Source: a bacterium
GTDB taxonomy: Bacteria; JAMOTN01
Assembly (NCBI GenBank): GCA_027062325.1
Contig: JAMOTN010000079.1
Span: 1 to 64,000, forward strand
Direction: 5' to 3'
Length of the DNA: 64,000 bases
Shown: in pieces, positions 36,355-45,094 of the stretch
How the letters are laid out: each line of letters starts with the position of its first letter
How positions within the stretch are numbered: position 1 is the first letter of the stretch
Program-made: the position numbers and the translations under genes
Notes under the pieces: model-generated
Database searches by the model: none
Told to the model about the DNA's origin: nothing
What the model saw: the letters and a program-made list of their open reading frames with translations, nothing else

Positions 36355-37395
36355 TTACCTTAAAAACACACTGTGACTTGCCGCATCAGAAAAGTAATCC
36401 CCAAAATCCACCCACGGTCTTGAACCGAAAGTTAACGCATACTCCACAGCTGCAGCAACCATGGCTCCGTTATCTGGACAAAACTTTCTAGGAGTAAAGG
36501 AAACCTTCAAACACCTTCTATTACCAAACTCTTCAAACCTTTTCCTTATGTAGGAACTTGCAGCAACTCCACCACCAATTACTACACACTCCACATTTTT
36601 CTTCTCAAGCCAGTATTCAACACGCGACAAAAGTTGCTCCGCCACAGAATCCATCAACACATGTAGCTCCTCACATCTCTTCTCATCAATATCCACATCA
36701 CCAGTAGTGTCAGATAAAAATTTTTTCAAGTTGTATATTGCACGAGTTTTCCAGCCACTAAAAGAAAAGGATGAGTAATCAACTTTCGGTAATGGATAAG
36801 GTTTAACACTAAGCCCATTTTGCCATCTATTCATCACAATTTTATCAACCTCAGGCCCAGCCGGATATCCAAGTCCATACTCTCTCCCAACTTTATCTAT
36901 CAACTCTCCAGCTGCATCATCTCTTGTCTTAGCCAATAGTTCAAAATCCCCAAGCTTATTCATATAATAAAGTTCAGTATGGCCACCAGAAACAACCAAA
37001 AAAAGAGCAGGATATGTAAAACTTTTAGTCCAAGTCCCTATCCAAGCATGTGCAAACAAGTGATCCACAATGTAAAATTTTTTATTGTAAACAGCAGCCA
37101 TTGCTTTAACAAAATTGAGCCCAACAACTAAACTTCCAATTAATCCAGGAGAAGCAGTAACTGCAAAATAATCCATATCTTTCTCGTCCATTCCCGCCTC
37201 TTTTAAAGCCTTTGCCCAGAGTTTTGGAAGAATTTCAAGGTGATAGCGGGAAGCAAATTCTGGCACAACTCCACCAAATATTTCATGAACTGCCTGAGTG
37301 TAGCGCACATTAGACAAAACTTGATGAGAAGAAACGTCTACCACAGCAACTGAAGTATCATCGCAGCTCGTATCTACTCCAATCACTAAAACCAT
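36355..37395 (-). CDS. tsaD: tRNA N6-threonylcarbamoyladenosine transferase subunit TsaD
   Basis: TsaD transfers threonylcarbamoyl to A37 of ANN-decoding tRNAs with TsaB and TsaE. The 346-residue protein begins with GVDTSCDDTSVAVVD (family ExSCDET), has VPEFASRYH, the metal-site DHLFAHAW (HxxxH), SGGHTELY, DDAAGELIDKVGR and the C-terminal CPDNGAMVA. These are strong family signatures. The first residues overlap the end of the upstream gene by 10 bp. Partners are not visible in the window. Confidence 0.97.
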   Translation of the reverse strand: MVLVIGVDTSCDDTSVAVVDVSSHQVLSNVRYTQAVHEIFGGVVPEFASRYHLEILPKLWAKALKEAGMDEKDMDYFAVTASPGLIGSLVVGLNFVKAMAAVYNKKFYIVDHLFAHAWIGTWTKSFTYPALFLVVSGGHTELYYMNKLGDFELLAKTRDDAAGELIDKVGREYGLGYPAGPEVDKIVMNRWQNGLSVKPYPLPKVDYSSFSFSGWKTRAIYNLKKFLSDTTGDVDIDEKRCEELHVLMDSVAEQLLSRVEYWLEKKNVECVVIGGGVAASSYIRKRFEEFGNRRCLKVSFTPRKFCPDNGAMVAAAVEYALTFGSRPWVDFGDYFSDAASHSVFLR

Positions 37396-38072
37396 TGCCT
37401 GTCCAACTCCTCATAACTCCCCATAAGTATTTTTTTTAATTTATTTGAAAAATGCCTTATTCCGCCGTTAGCACATCTTTTAGTAGAATTGCAAACCTTT
37501 AAAAGTTCACTCTTTATTTTAAGCAAATCCCTTCTTTTAGACTCAAGCCTTTCATCCGTTGCAAGAACATCTATTATCAAAACTGCTCCCTCCACATCCC
37601 CATTCTTTAGTCTTTTTTCAAAACGTGCCACAGCATCAAAGAAACTATACTTATGGTTAATTAGAAGAACCACATCCTTCATTTCATAAGCTATAGAGTC
37701 TAATCTTTCAACTTCACCATGCCAATTCCTAAGTCTTCTACCTATCTTCCCTATCCACTTAAAAAAAAGCTCTCTATTAGGCAAAGTAGTATCATTAGCT
37801 ACCTCTTCTAGTAATTCCAACCACAATCTTTTAATTGTGAGAGCAGCACTTTTTTTTCCTTCAGTATCTACAAGGGGAATTGTAGCCAGCTGAGCATCTA
37901 TTTGCGATAGTATTGCATTTACACGTGAAGGAAAAAGTTCTTCACCTAAAAGTTCCCTCAAATAAGAGGTGCAACCCACAACCTTGTTTGCCAATGATAT
38001 AAAACAACATAGTAGCCCCAATATTATTAAATTCGGTAATTTAGCAAACCCAAAATTTGGAACATTTCTCAC
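37386..38072 (-). CDS. Membrane-anchored or exported helical protein of unknown function
   Basis: About 228 residues: one hydrophobic N-terminal segment (about residues 14-30, with LGLLCCFISLANKVVGC, possibly a signal with a lipobox-like V-V-G-C), then an almost entirely helical, charged domain and a basic C-terminus. No family is recognised. The GTG at 38072 is preferred because GAGG lies eight bases ahead; the frame limit at 38081 overlaps that site. It overlaps tsaD by 10 bp and lies 42 bp after the SPFH gene. Confidence 0.55.
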   Translation of the reverse strand: MRNVPNFGFAKLPNLIILGLLCCFISLANKVVGCTSYLRELLGEELFPSRVNAILSQIDAQLATIPLVDTEGKKSAALTIKRLWLELLEEVANDTTLPNRELFFKWIGKIGRRLRNWHGEVERLDSIAYEMKDVVLLINHKYSFFDAVARFEKRLKNGDVEGAVLIIDVLATDERLESKRRDLLKIKSELLKVCNSTKRCANGGIRHFSNKLKKILMGSYEELDRQWF

Positions 38073-38122
38073 ATCAGACACCTCAAATTAAAAAATATTT
38101 CACTCGCCACTTCACCTCACTT

Positions 38123-39112
38123 TCACTTAATCACATTTCCACCCATCCATAAATTCAACTTATTACCACCTGGAAGATTTACAAATACTGTTGCATTAGG
38201 ATTCATCCTTAAACTCTCCGCCAAACTCTGTTGCACCTCCAAAGCCTTCCACTTCAAAATTTCTGGATTTTGACGCAGTGACTCAGCTATCAACCTATTT
38301 GCCTCTGCCACCCCCTGAGCTTTGAGAATTGCTTCCTGCTTATTTGCTTCTGCTTTTATGATCTTCTCCTTCTTCACAGTTTCTGCCCGAATCAAAGCAA
38401 CCTCCTGCTCTTTTTTGGCCTTTTCCTCAACATACTTCATCTTCTCAGCCTCTTGCTTGGCAAGTTGTACTTCCTTAATCTTGCGTTCAATCTCAGTAGG
38501 TAAAATGATATTTCTGAGCTGTACAGCCACAACTACTACTCCCTTTTCAGAAACACGCTCAATCTCTGAAAATATCTTTTTTTCAATCTTCACCGCAATT
38601 TCATTACGGGCAGTCGGCATCTTCTCTGCTGGGTATTGCCCTATAACATCACGCACTACCGCACGCACAACCGGATTTACAATTTTTTCCTCCCAATTCC
38701 ACCCCCACTGCTGCAATATTTCACTTGCCATATCTGGAAGTATTTTGTATTGAACAGTAAGTTCCACCTGAATTGGAAGTCCTCTTTCATCCAACACTTG
38801 AATAACAGGCTTTCTAATTATGCCACTTTTATCCTCCAAACCATACGCTCTGTAATACGAATTCATTCCACTATCCTTTACTCCCATCTTATACTCAATA
38901 GAGTGAACCTTTACATCAACCCTTCTTATCTCCTCCATGAATGGTATGCGGAAGTGTAAGCCCGGCGTTAACTCTTGATTAGAGTATTTACCAAGCCTCA
39001 CCTTTATTCCTACCTCACCACTTTCTATAACTACAGCCGGATTCAAATAATAAAGTATCGCCCCAACTATCACAATTGCCCCTATCCAAGCTAGCGTTTT
39101 GGAACTAAACAT
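38123..39112 (-). CDS. SPFH/band 7 membrane protein (prohibitin/HflC-like)
   Basis: The 329-residue protein has one N-terminal membrane helix (about residues 8-26), an SPFH domain (about 28-200) with GLHFRIPFMEEIRRVDVK, and a long coiled-coil rich in Ala, Glu and Lys (about 205-280), ending in a glycine-containing tail. Such proteins form large rings on the membrane and modulate FtsH proteolysis or lipid domains. HflK is not adjacent, so a prohibitin or stomatin role is as likely as HflC. Good ribosome site AAGGGGGGAGTGG. Confidence 0.85.
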   Translation of the reverse strand: MFSSKTLAWIGAIVIVGAILYYLNPAVVIESGEVGIKVRLGKYSNQELTPGLHFRIPFMEEIRRVDVKVHSIEYKMGVKDSGMNSYYRAYGLEDKSGIIRKPVIQVLDERGLPIQVELTVQYKILPDMASEILQQWGWNWEEKIVNPVVRAVVRDVIGQYPAEKMPTARNEIAVKIEKKIFSEIERVSEKGVVVVAVQLRNIILPTEIERKIKEVQLAKQEAEKMKYVEEKAKKEQEVALIRAETVKKEKIIKAEANKQEAILKAQGVAEANRLIAESLRQNPEILKWKALEVQQSLAESLRMNPNATVFVNLPGGNKLNLWMGGNVIK

Positions 39113-39198
39113 TCCACTCCCCCCTTATTTTTCACTTGAAGACCATTTAAAACTTAATAATAATTAATTAGCCAATTTTTTCTTAATTCTAAAACTTG

Positions 39199-40128
39199 CT
39201 AAATCCTTTCTACTCTTATCTGCGGATAAAGCTTCTCAACATCCTCAGCCCGACACAATCTTGTCCCTTCTGTCAGCACAGCAGCATTCCCACAAGCATT
39301 TGCCAACTTGAACGCTTCAAGATACGAAGCTCCTCTACTCCTTTCCCAAACGTACCCTGCCACAAAAGAATCCCCAGCCCCTACTGCACTCTTCACTGGT
39401 AATTTCAATGCAGGTGAGAAAAAGGCACCTTCGTCTGTTAGCATGAAGCTCCCTTTACTTCCCAAACTTATCAAAACCTCTTTCACCCCAAACTCTTCTC
39501 GCAAATGCTGGGCTGCAAGTTTGGCTTTAAAAGGAGTATCAGCTTCCCAACCAAAAGCCTCTTTTATTTCATGATGATTTGGTTTTATGACATCAGGAGA
39601 AGCTTTCAAACCCTCAACAAACGGCTGACCTGAAGAATCCAATAAAGTCCTAACATTTCTACTCTTAGCAAGCTCTATAACTCTGCGGTAAAAATCCTTT
39701 TCAAAACCTTTGGGGAGACTACCTGAAACAACAAACCAGTCTCCCTTTCTCAATAATCCCGATAAAACTTCTAAAACTCTTTCTTGTCTATCATTGCAAA
39801 CTTCAAACGGCAAAGAAAATCTGTATCTTTTCTCTGTATCTTCCTCTACAACAATTACATTCATACGAGTCTCTTTACGCGTTCTAATTGTTGCAAAAAC
39901 CACCCCTTCTTCATCAAGCATCTCCTCTATCTTTCTTCCAGTATCGCCCCCCAGCAGGGCTATTGCTACAGAAAAACCACCAATCTCTTTTATAGCACGT
40001 GACACATCTATTCCCTTACCAGCAGGCCAATCCTTAACTCGATGCGCTCTGATAGTATCATCTTCCACCAACCTATTAACATAAAGGTACCTATCCAAAC
40101 ACGGGTTCAAGGTAAGAGTATAAATCAC
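39199..40128 (-). CDS. pfkB: PfkB-family sugar-phosphate kinase (1-phosphofructokinase/LacC type)
   Basis: The 309-residue protein belongs to the ribokinase/PfkB superfamily: TLNPCLDRYL at the N-terminus as in 1-phosphofructokinase and tagatose-6-phosphate kinase, AGKGIDVSRA (substrate site), VSGSLPKGF, KPNHHEIKE, and the catalytic GAGDSFVAG near 247. It probably phosphorylates fructose 1-phosphate, fructose 6-phosphate or tagatose 6-phosphate with ATP. The GTG at 40128 is chosen because GGAGG lies nine bases upstream; the frame-limit ATG at 40146 has none. The aldolase gene lies just upstream, but a terminator separates them. Confidence 0.85.
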   Translation of the reverse strand: MIYTLTLNPCLDRYLYVNRLVEDDTIRAHRVKDWPAGKGIDVSRAIKEIGGFSVAIALLGGDTGRKIEEMLDEEGVVFATIRTRKETRMNVIVVEEDTEKRYRFSLPFEVCNDRQERVLEVLSGLLRKGDWFVVSGSLPKGFEKDFYRRVIELAKSRNVRTLLDSSGQPFVEGLKASPDVIKPNHHEIKEAFGWEADTPFKAKLAAQHLREEFGVKEVLISLGSKGSFMLTDEGAFFSPALKLPVKSAVGAGDSFVAGYVWERSRGASYLEAFKLANACGNAAVLTEGTRLCRAEDVEKLYPQIRVERI

Positions 40129-40154
40129 ATCAATCAACCTCCACATTAAAAATT

Positions 40155-40182
40155 AGGGGCAGACGCCAAATCGTCCACCCCT
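40155..40182 (-). terminator. Probable rho-independent terminator after the aldolase gene
   Basis: On the minus strand AGGGGTGGACG and CGTCTGCCCCT form a stem with a 2-by-2 internal mismatch and a six-base loop, followed by AATTTTTA. It lies between the aldolase gene and the PfkB-type kinase gene. Confidence 0.7.
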
Positions 40183-40249
40183 CGCTTATAAAATTCAACA
40201 CAACATATCAGTCGACAACTAAATCAACCAAAAAACTTTATCCCTAAAA

Positions 40250-41656
40250 TTAGTCTGCCAAACCCTCCGTTGATTCTGCCTTACCGTAAGGCCAGAAATC
40301 TTCAACAGTTTTTTCACTTTCATCGTAAATTGCCCATTCTTCTGTAATTGACGCCGTATCTTTTATATTGAGCTGTTCAAACAAGAATGTGAACTTTTCT
40401 TCAAGTGCCTCTCTAATCTTGGCTCTCACATCATCTGTTAAACTCCAAAACTTTCTCTTAAATGGCCCAACTGCTCTTTTTCTGGATTTGTAGTAGAACT
40501 GTTCACGAGTCATTCCCTCTTTCCACTCATTCTTGTAATTCTCCTCCAACCAAGCATACACCTCATTTTTCAAATCCTCTGGTATATGGTCAAATATTAT
40601 ATTCTGAAATCCCGTGGCAAGGTGAATTTCTACAGTTTTGTTCTCCGGGAATTTGTGGAACATCTCATCTGGTAGAGTTGAAGCACCATGCTGAACAGCT
40701 CCACCCATACCATAACGCTCCATCGCCATCTCTGAAAGTGTAAGAAGTGTATTGAAATCAACCTTCACCTCTGCCACACTTCCATCAGGCAACACAACTC
40801 CACCATGCACTGTTCCAGTCTGAACACTTACCTTGCTTATAAGTGGCTCAACTTTACTCTCTCTCTTTAAACCTTCCATGTAAGCTTCAAGATCCTCAGG
40901 AGTGCTGTTCTTATCACCAATTTCACCAATTTCTCCACCAGTTGATATCGTAATTGGCTCAATTCCACGAATGTATTCTAGAAAATCAGCAGTCATCTTG
41001 TAGTTCCAATACTGCTGTTCATCAAGTGTTGGTTTAGATAGATCAACTAATGTGGACGTATCTATGTCTATGTTGTAAAACCCAGCTCTAATTGCCTCTT
41101 TCATAAGCGCTTTCAACTCATTTATCTCTTTATCGCGCGCCGAATCATCAAAGAACTTTGCCCTCTTAACCTGAAAATGATCTCCCTGAATAAAAACAGG
41201 ACCTTTATAACCTTCTTTAATAGCAGCTGCGAGAATATTAGCAGTGTATTCTCCAGGCCTTTGATCGGTATAAGAAATCTCTGAACGCGCTATCTCAAAA
41301 ATGGCAGCTTTAGCATTCAACTTATTCAGGGCTCTAAAAGCTGCACGTGCAGAATCATAAGACAACGCACGTAAATTCATTGCAGGCACGGTAAAATCAG
41401 TTGGGACCTTACCAGTTGCTCTATTTACGTAAAGATTATGTATGGAAGCCAATTTCACTCCACGATCACGCGCCAAACTCCAAATTAACCAACGAGCTGA
41501 AGCTTTTTCTTCATCACTTTCGCCAAATACAGATTTCAAAACCAACTGGTCAATTCCTGCAGATACAAACTTCCCTTCATCTTCTACAAGTGGCTTTCCT
41601 CCTTCCCACTTCAAACCATCAATTTCAGATACGATTTTCTCCAACGTATTCATCAT
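40250..41656 (-). CDS. fba: Class II fructose-bisphosphate aldolase, long form
   Basis: A class II (zinc) aldolase-like protein that should interconvert fructose 1,6-bisphosphate with two triose phosphates. Landmarks are FIQGDHFQV with a candidate zinc histidine, NIDIDTST, STGGEIGEIG, SVQTGTVHGG, and QHGASTLPDEMF near the phosphate site. At 468 residues it is much longer than the usual 280-360; the extra length is at both ends, the N-terminal 90 residues being helical and the C-terminal 110 also helical. The ATG at 41656 has AGGAGG upstream; the frame-limit GTG overlaps it. It lies with a PPi-type phosphofructokinase and a PfkB-type kinase in the same window. Confidence 0.8.
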   Translation of the reverse strand: MMNTLEKIVSEIDGLKWEGGKPLVEDEGKFVSAGIDQLVLKSVFGESDEEKASARWLIWSLARDRGVKLASIHNLYVNRATGKVPTDFTVPAMNLRALSYDSARAAFRALNKLNAKAAIFEIARSEISYTDQRPGEYTANILAAAIKEGYKGPVFIQGDHFQVKRAKFFDDSARDKEINELKALMKEAIRAGFYNIDIDTSTLVDLSKPTLDEQQYWNYKMTADFLEYIRGIEPITISTGGEIGEIGDKNSTPEDLEAYMEGLKRESKVEPLISKVSVQTGTVHGGVVLPDGSVAEVKVDFNTLLTLSEMAMERYGMGGAVQHGASTLPDEMFHKFPENKTVEIHLATGFQNIIFDHIPEDLKNEVYAWLEENYKNEWKEGMTREQFYYKSRKRAVGPFKRKFWSLTDDVRAKIREALEEKFTFLFEQLNIKDTASITEEWAIYDESEKTVEDFWPYGKAESTEGLAD

Positions 41657-41752
41657 ATACACCTCCTAGCAAACTCTTACTTTTTATTCTAAACTCCTAT
41701 GCTTTGCCACTTCAATTCTATAATACACTAAAATTAATTCAAAACTGAGAAT

Positions 41753-43201
41753 TTAAACCTCCCACTTTACATCTAATTCTTTAACTGCTCGAACTTCATC
41801 TGGCCTTGAAACAGGAGTGTTATAAGGATACCCTTTAACTTTTTCTGGATCCCTTTTTGCCTCTTCAACAAGATTCTTCAAGACTTCAACAAATTCCTCA
41901 AGCCTAGCTAAAGTTTCCGTCTCTGTCGGCTCTATCATCAAAGCCTCAGAAACAATCAGCGGAAAGTAAATCGTCGGAGCATGTATTCCGTTATCTAAAA
42001 GACCTTTAGCCAGATCTAAAGCCGTAACTCCATAATCCTTTTTAAGCTCTTTAGCTGAAGCCACAAATTCATGCATGGTATTATGCGGATACGGAACATC
42101 CAAAAATTCCATAACCTTTTTTTTCAACCAGTTAGCATTTAAAACTGCATCCTCCGAAACTTTTTTAACTTCCTTACCCGTTGCAAGTAACCAAGCAAGT
42201 GCCTTCACCACAACTGCAAAATTTCCCCACCATCCTATCATCTTACCCACTGAGTACTTTAAATTCCAATCAAATTCCAATACCCCATTAGTTCTCTCAA
42301 CAATTACAGGAACAGGCAAAAACTCCCTCAAAAATTCCTTAACTCCCACAGGACCAGAGCCGGGACCACCACCACCGTGTGGTGTACCAAATGTCTTATG
42401 CAAGTTCAAATGCACCACGTCAAATCCCATATCACCTGGGCGTGATCTTCCCATGATAGCATTTAAATTAGCTCCATCATAATACATCAACCCACCAGCC
42501 TCATGAACCATTGCACATATTTTTTCTATGTTTTTGTCGTAGATCCCCAAGGTATTCGGATTGGTCAGCATAAAAGCAGCTATTTCATTTGACTTATCAG
42601 TAAGTATCTTTTCCAACTCCTTCAAATCAACGCATCCATCCTGATCACTTTTCACTTCTTTAACATAACATCCCGCCATTGCAGCTGTAGCCGGATTCGT
42701 ACCGTGAGCAGAGTCAGGCACCAGTATTAATTTTCTCTCATTTTGCCCGTTAATTATATGATATTTCCTTATAATAAATACCCCAGTTAACTCGCCGTGC
42801 GCTCCAGCCGCCGGTTGAAAGGTAAAAGCATCCATACCAGTTATCAACTTTAAACGCTCCTCCAACTCATAAAATATTCTGAGAATTCCCTGAACTCTAT
42901 CAGCAACCAATTCTAAGAGCAAGGGATGAATATATTGAATCCTAGAATCAAAGGCTAATCGTTCTGAGAGGCGCGGATTATATTTCATGGTACACGAACC
43001 AAGAGGATACATCCCTATCTCCACAGAAAAGTTTTTTCTGGAAAGATTTATAAAGTAACGCATTACCTCATTCTCCGGAACATAAGGAAGCTCCCACTCT
43101 CTTTCTGCGCGCAGTTCCTCAGATATATTTCCACTCTCCTCAGTTTCAAAATCAAGCGCTATATCCTTCATTTCTATAAAATTTTCATATTCCACTCCCA
43201 T
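41753..43201 (-). CDS. gcvPB: Glycine dehydrogenase (decarboxylating) subunit 2 (GcvPB)
   Basis: One half of the split P-protein, a PLP enzyme that decarboxylates glycine and passes the methylamine to GcvH. The 482-residue product has YPLGSCTMKYNP, FQPAAGAHGE, SAHGTNPA, and the PLP lysine in HLNLHKTFGTPHGGGGPG. This is the C-terminal-type half of one-chain P-proteins. The ATG at 43201 is favoured because AAGGAG lies eight bases ahead; the first ATG and GTG of the frame are too close to that site. It follows gcvPA by 30 bp. Confidence 0.97.
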   Translation of the reverse strand: MGVEYENFIEMKDIALDFETEESGNISEELRAEREWELPYVPENEVMRYFINLSRKNFSVEIGMYPLGSCTMKYNPRLSERLAFDSRIQYIHPLLLELVADRVQGILRIFYELEERLKLITGMDAFTFQPAAGAHGELTGVFIIRKYHIINGQNERKLILVPDSAHGTNPATAAMAGCYVKEVKSDQDGCVDLKELEKILTDKSNEIAAFMLTNPNTLGIYDKNIEKICAMVHEAGGLMYYDGANLNAIMGRSRPGDMGFDVVHLNLHKTFGTPHGGGGPGSGPVGVKEFLREFLPVPVIVERTNGVLEFDWNLKYSVGKMIGWWGNFAVVVKALAWLLATGKEVKKVSEDAVLNANWLKKKVMEFLDVPYPHNTMHEFVASAKELKKDYGVTALDLAKGLLDNGIHAPTIYFPLIVSEALMIEPTETETLARLEEFVEVLKNLVEEAKRDPEKVKGYPYNTPVSRPDEVRAVKELDVKWEV

Positions 43202-43231
43202 TTCCATCACTCCTTACCAAGCCCATAACTT

Positions 43232-44551
43232 TTAAAACTTTTCAACCCCAAAGTTATCAAGCAAAGCCGCAATATCAGCGTGGGTAGCTGCATCGGTAAT
43301 AGTAATTAATATACCATCTCCATATCCCCAATAACTCAAAGGAACCCCAAAAACATACCCCTTTTTCATTCCTTCTTCTAAGACATCAATGGGAGCATCT
43401 ATGACAAATTCGTTAAAAAACTCACCATTATAAATTCTTTTATAACCGTATTCTTCCAGTAACTCTGCAACCTCATGAGCTCTTTTAGAAACTTCTAATA
43501 CATGTTTTTGAAGTCTCTTCCCCCACCACAAAATGTAAGTTGTGAAAGCCAACGCACATAAAGCCTCGTTAGAGCATATATTACTGGTAGCCCTTGCCCT
43601 TTTTATGTGCTGCTCTCTAGCCTGAAGTGTCAACACATAAGCCGTCTTCCCATTACGATCAACAGTCTTCCCAACAATCCTCCCGGGCATCTTTCTCATG
43701 TAAGCCTTTCTAGCCGCAAAAAAACCTAAGTACGGCCCTCCAGCCCACAAAGGAATTCCAAATGGCTGCCCTTCACCAACAACAACTTCAACATTCCTAT
43801 AATCTCCTAATTTTTTCTTGTAAACAAGCACGTGTGGATTAGCCAAAACAATTAAACTAGCCTGTTTAGAAGTTGCCAGTTCATCAATCTCTCTCATGGA
43901 CTCAAGAATACCCAAAAAATTAGGATAACTAACTATCCATATACTCTTTTCTTCCGGCAAATCTTTCCACTTAGTACAACCACTTTCCCTATCAAAATCT
44001 ACTTCTTCAAACTCGTAATCCCAAAAACTAAAGTAAGTTAATAGAACTTCCTTATAGTAAGGATGTAAGTTTTTAGGATAGTAAACTTTCCTAACTCTTT
44101 TAGCCTCTCCAACCATTTTTACAGCTTCTGCCAGTGCAGTGGCTCCATCATACATACTAGCATTAGCTACATCCATTCCTGTTAGATAGCACACCGCACT
44201 TTGAAAATCATATATAACTTGCAAAGTCCCTTGAGACACTTCAGGTTGATAAGGAGTATAAGCTGTAAAAAACTCCGATCTTCTCAAAATTTCATCTATA
44301 ACAGGTGGTATCCACCATTTATAAGCTCCAGCTCCTACAAACACCGAATTCAGATCCTGATTTTCACTCAAAAACTGATTAAAAATACTTTCAACTTTAA
44401 ATTGCTCTAAAGGTTTCCCAAGTTTTTCAACACTTTGATAGGCCTTACTCTGAGTATCTTCTGGAATTACTTTAAACAACTCATCTAAAGATTTAACTCC
44501 TATATCTTCAAGCATCTTTTTCCTTGCTATCTTATTTTGGGAAAGCCACAT
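43232..44551 (-). CDS. gcvPA: Glycine dehydrogenase (decarboxylating) subunit 1 (GcvPA)
   Basis: The N-terminal-type half of the split P-protein. The 439-residue product has MLEDIGVKSLDELF near the start, FVGAGAYKWWIPPVI, FTAYTPYQPEVSQG, DGATALAEA, and LQAREQHIKRARATSNIC at the C-terminal region. The ATG at 44551 has GAGGTG about eight bases upstream. A terminator lies between gcvH and this gene, so the two halves of the system may be expressed at different levels. Confidence 0.97.
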   Translation of the reverse strand: MWLSQNKIARKKMLEDIGVKSLDELFKVIPEDTQSKAYQSVEKLGKPLEQFKVESIFNQFLSENQDLNSVFVGAGAYKWWIPPVIDEILRRSEFFTAYTPYQPEVSQGTLQVIYDFQSAVCYLTGMDVANASMYDGATALAEAVKMVGEAKRVRKVYYPKNLHPYYKEVLLTYFSFWDYEFEEVDFDRESGCTKWKDLPEEKSIWIVSYPNFLGILESMREIDELATSKQASLIVLANPHVLVYKKKLGDYRNVEVVVGEGQPFGIPLWAGGPYLGFFAARKAYMRKMPGRIVGKTVDRNGKTAYVLTLQAREQHIKRARATSNICSNEALCALAFTTYILWWGKRLQKHVLEVSKRAHEVAELLEEYGYKRIYNGEFFNEFVIDAPIDVLEEGMKKGYVFGVPLSYWGYGDGILITITDAATHADIAALLDNFGVEKF

Positions 44552-44602
44552 TTCCCACACCTCTCTTATAGTTAGTTGACGCTAATTGCTTATGAAACAA
44601 CA

Positions 44603-44641
44603 AAAGGGGCCCCAAGCTCTTTCGCCTGAAAAGGCCCCTTT
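44603..44641 (-). terminator. Rho-independent terminator between gcvH and gcvPA
   Basis: AAAGGGGCC and GGCCCCTTT form a perfect 9-bp stem around a 21-base loop; on the minus strand it is followed by TGTTGTTTC. It lies 45 bp after the gcvH stop. It could act as a terminator or attenuator lowering gcvPA/gcvPB transcription. Confidence 0.8.
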
Positions 44642-44686
44642 CTATTAATTTTTCAATATTTTCTCCTCCTTTGCACAGATAAAACT

Positions 44687-45070
44687 TTATGCTCCTATAA
44701 ACTCTGAATAACCAGCAGCATCAAGAAGATTATTAAGCTCAGACTTATCTTTCAATTCTATCTTAAAAATCCACCCTTCATCATAAGGGGAATTATTTAT
44801 GAGAGCCGGCTCATCCTGCAATTTCTCATTAACTTCCACTATTTTTCCACTTACAGGAGTATATATCTCAGAAGCACTCTTAACAGATTCAACACTTGCC
44901 ACACTGTCTCCTGCATTTACCTCCGCTCCAACTTCTGGAAGTTCAACAAACACAATCTCTCCCAGCTCATCCTGAGCATGATCTGTTATACCAACAACAG
45001 CAACATCTCCTTCCACCTTCACCCATTCATGCTCCTTAGAATAGTACAACCCCTCTCTTACTTCAGCCAT
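44687..45070 (-). CDS. gcvH: Glycine cleavage system H protein
   Basis: GcvH is the lipoylated shuttle of the glycine cleavage system. The 127-residue protein has [32 protein letters not shown], and [17 protein letters not shown], where the lysine of VKSAS is the lipoylation site. Length is typical. It lies 24 bp after gcvT and before a terminator. Confidence 0.97.
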   Translation of the reverse strand: MAEVREGLYYSKEHEWVKVEGDVAVVGITDHAQDELGEIVFVELPEVGAEVNAGDSVASVESVKSASEIYTPVSGKIVEVNEKLQDEPALINNSPYDEGWIFKIELKDKSELNNLLDAAGYSEFIGA

Positions 45071-45094
45071 TTTAATCCCTCCCTTACATAAAGA

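Noticed and set aside
44561-44686. Possible glycine riboswitch ahead of gcvPA, because the loop has CAGGCGAAAG
   Set aside because: The other conserved parts of the glycine aptamer (GGAGAG region and the CGCCGAAGG segment) are absent, and the element is short; a simple terminator hairpin explains it.
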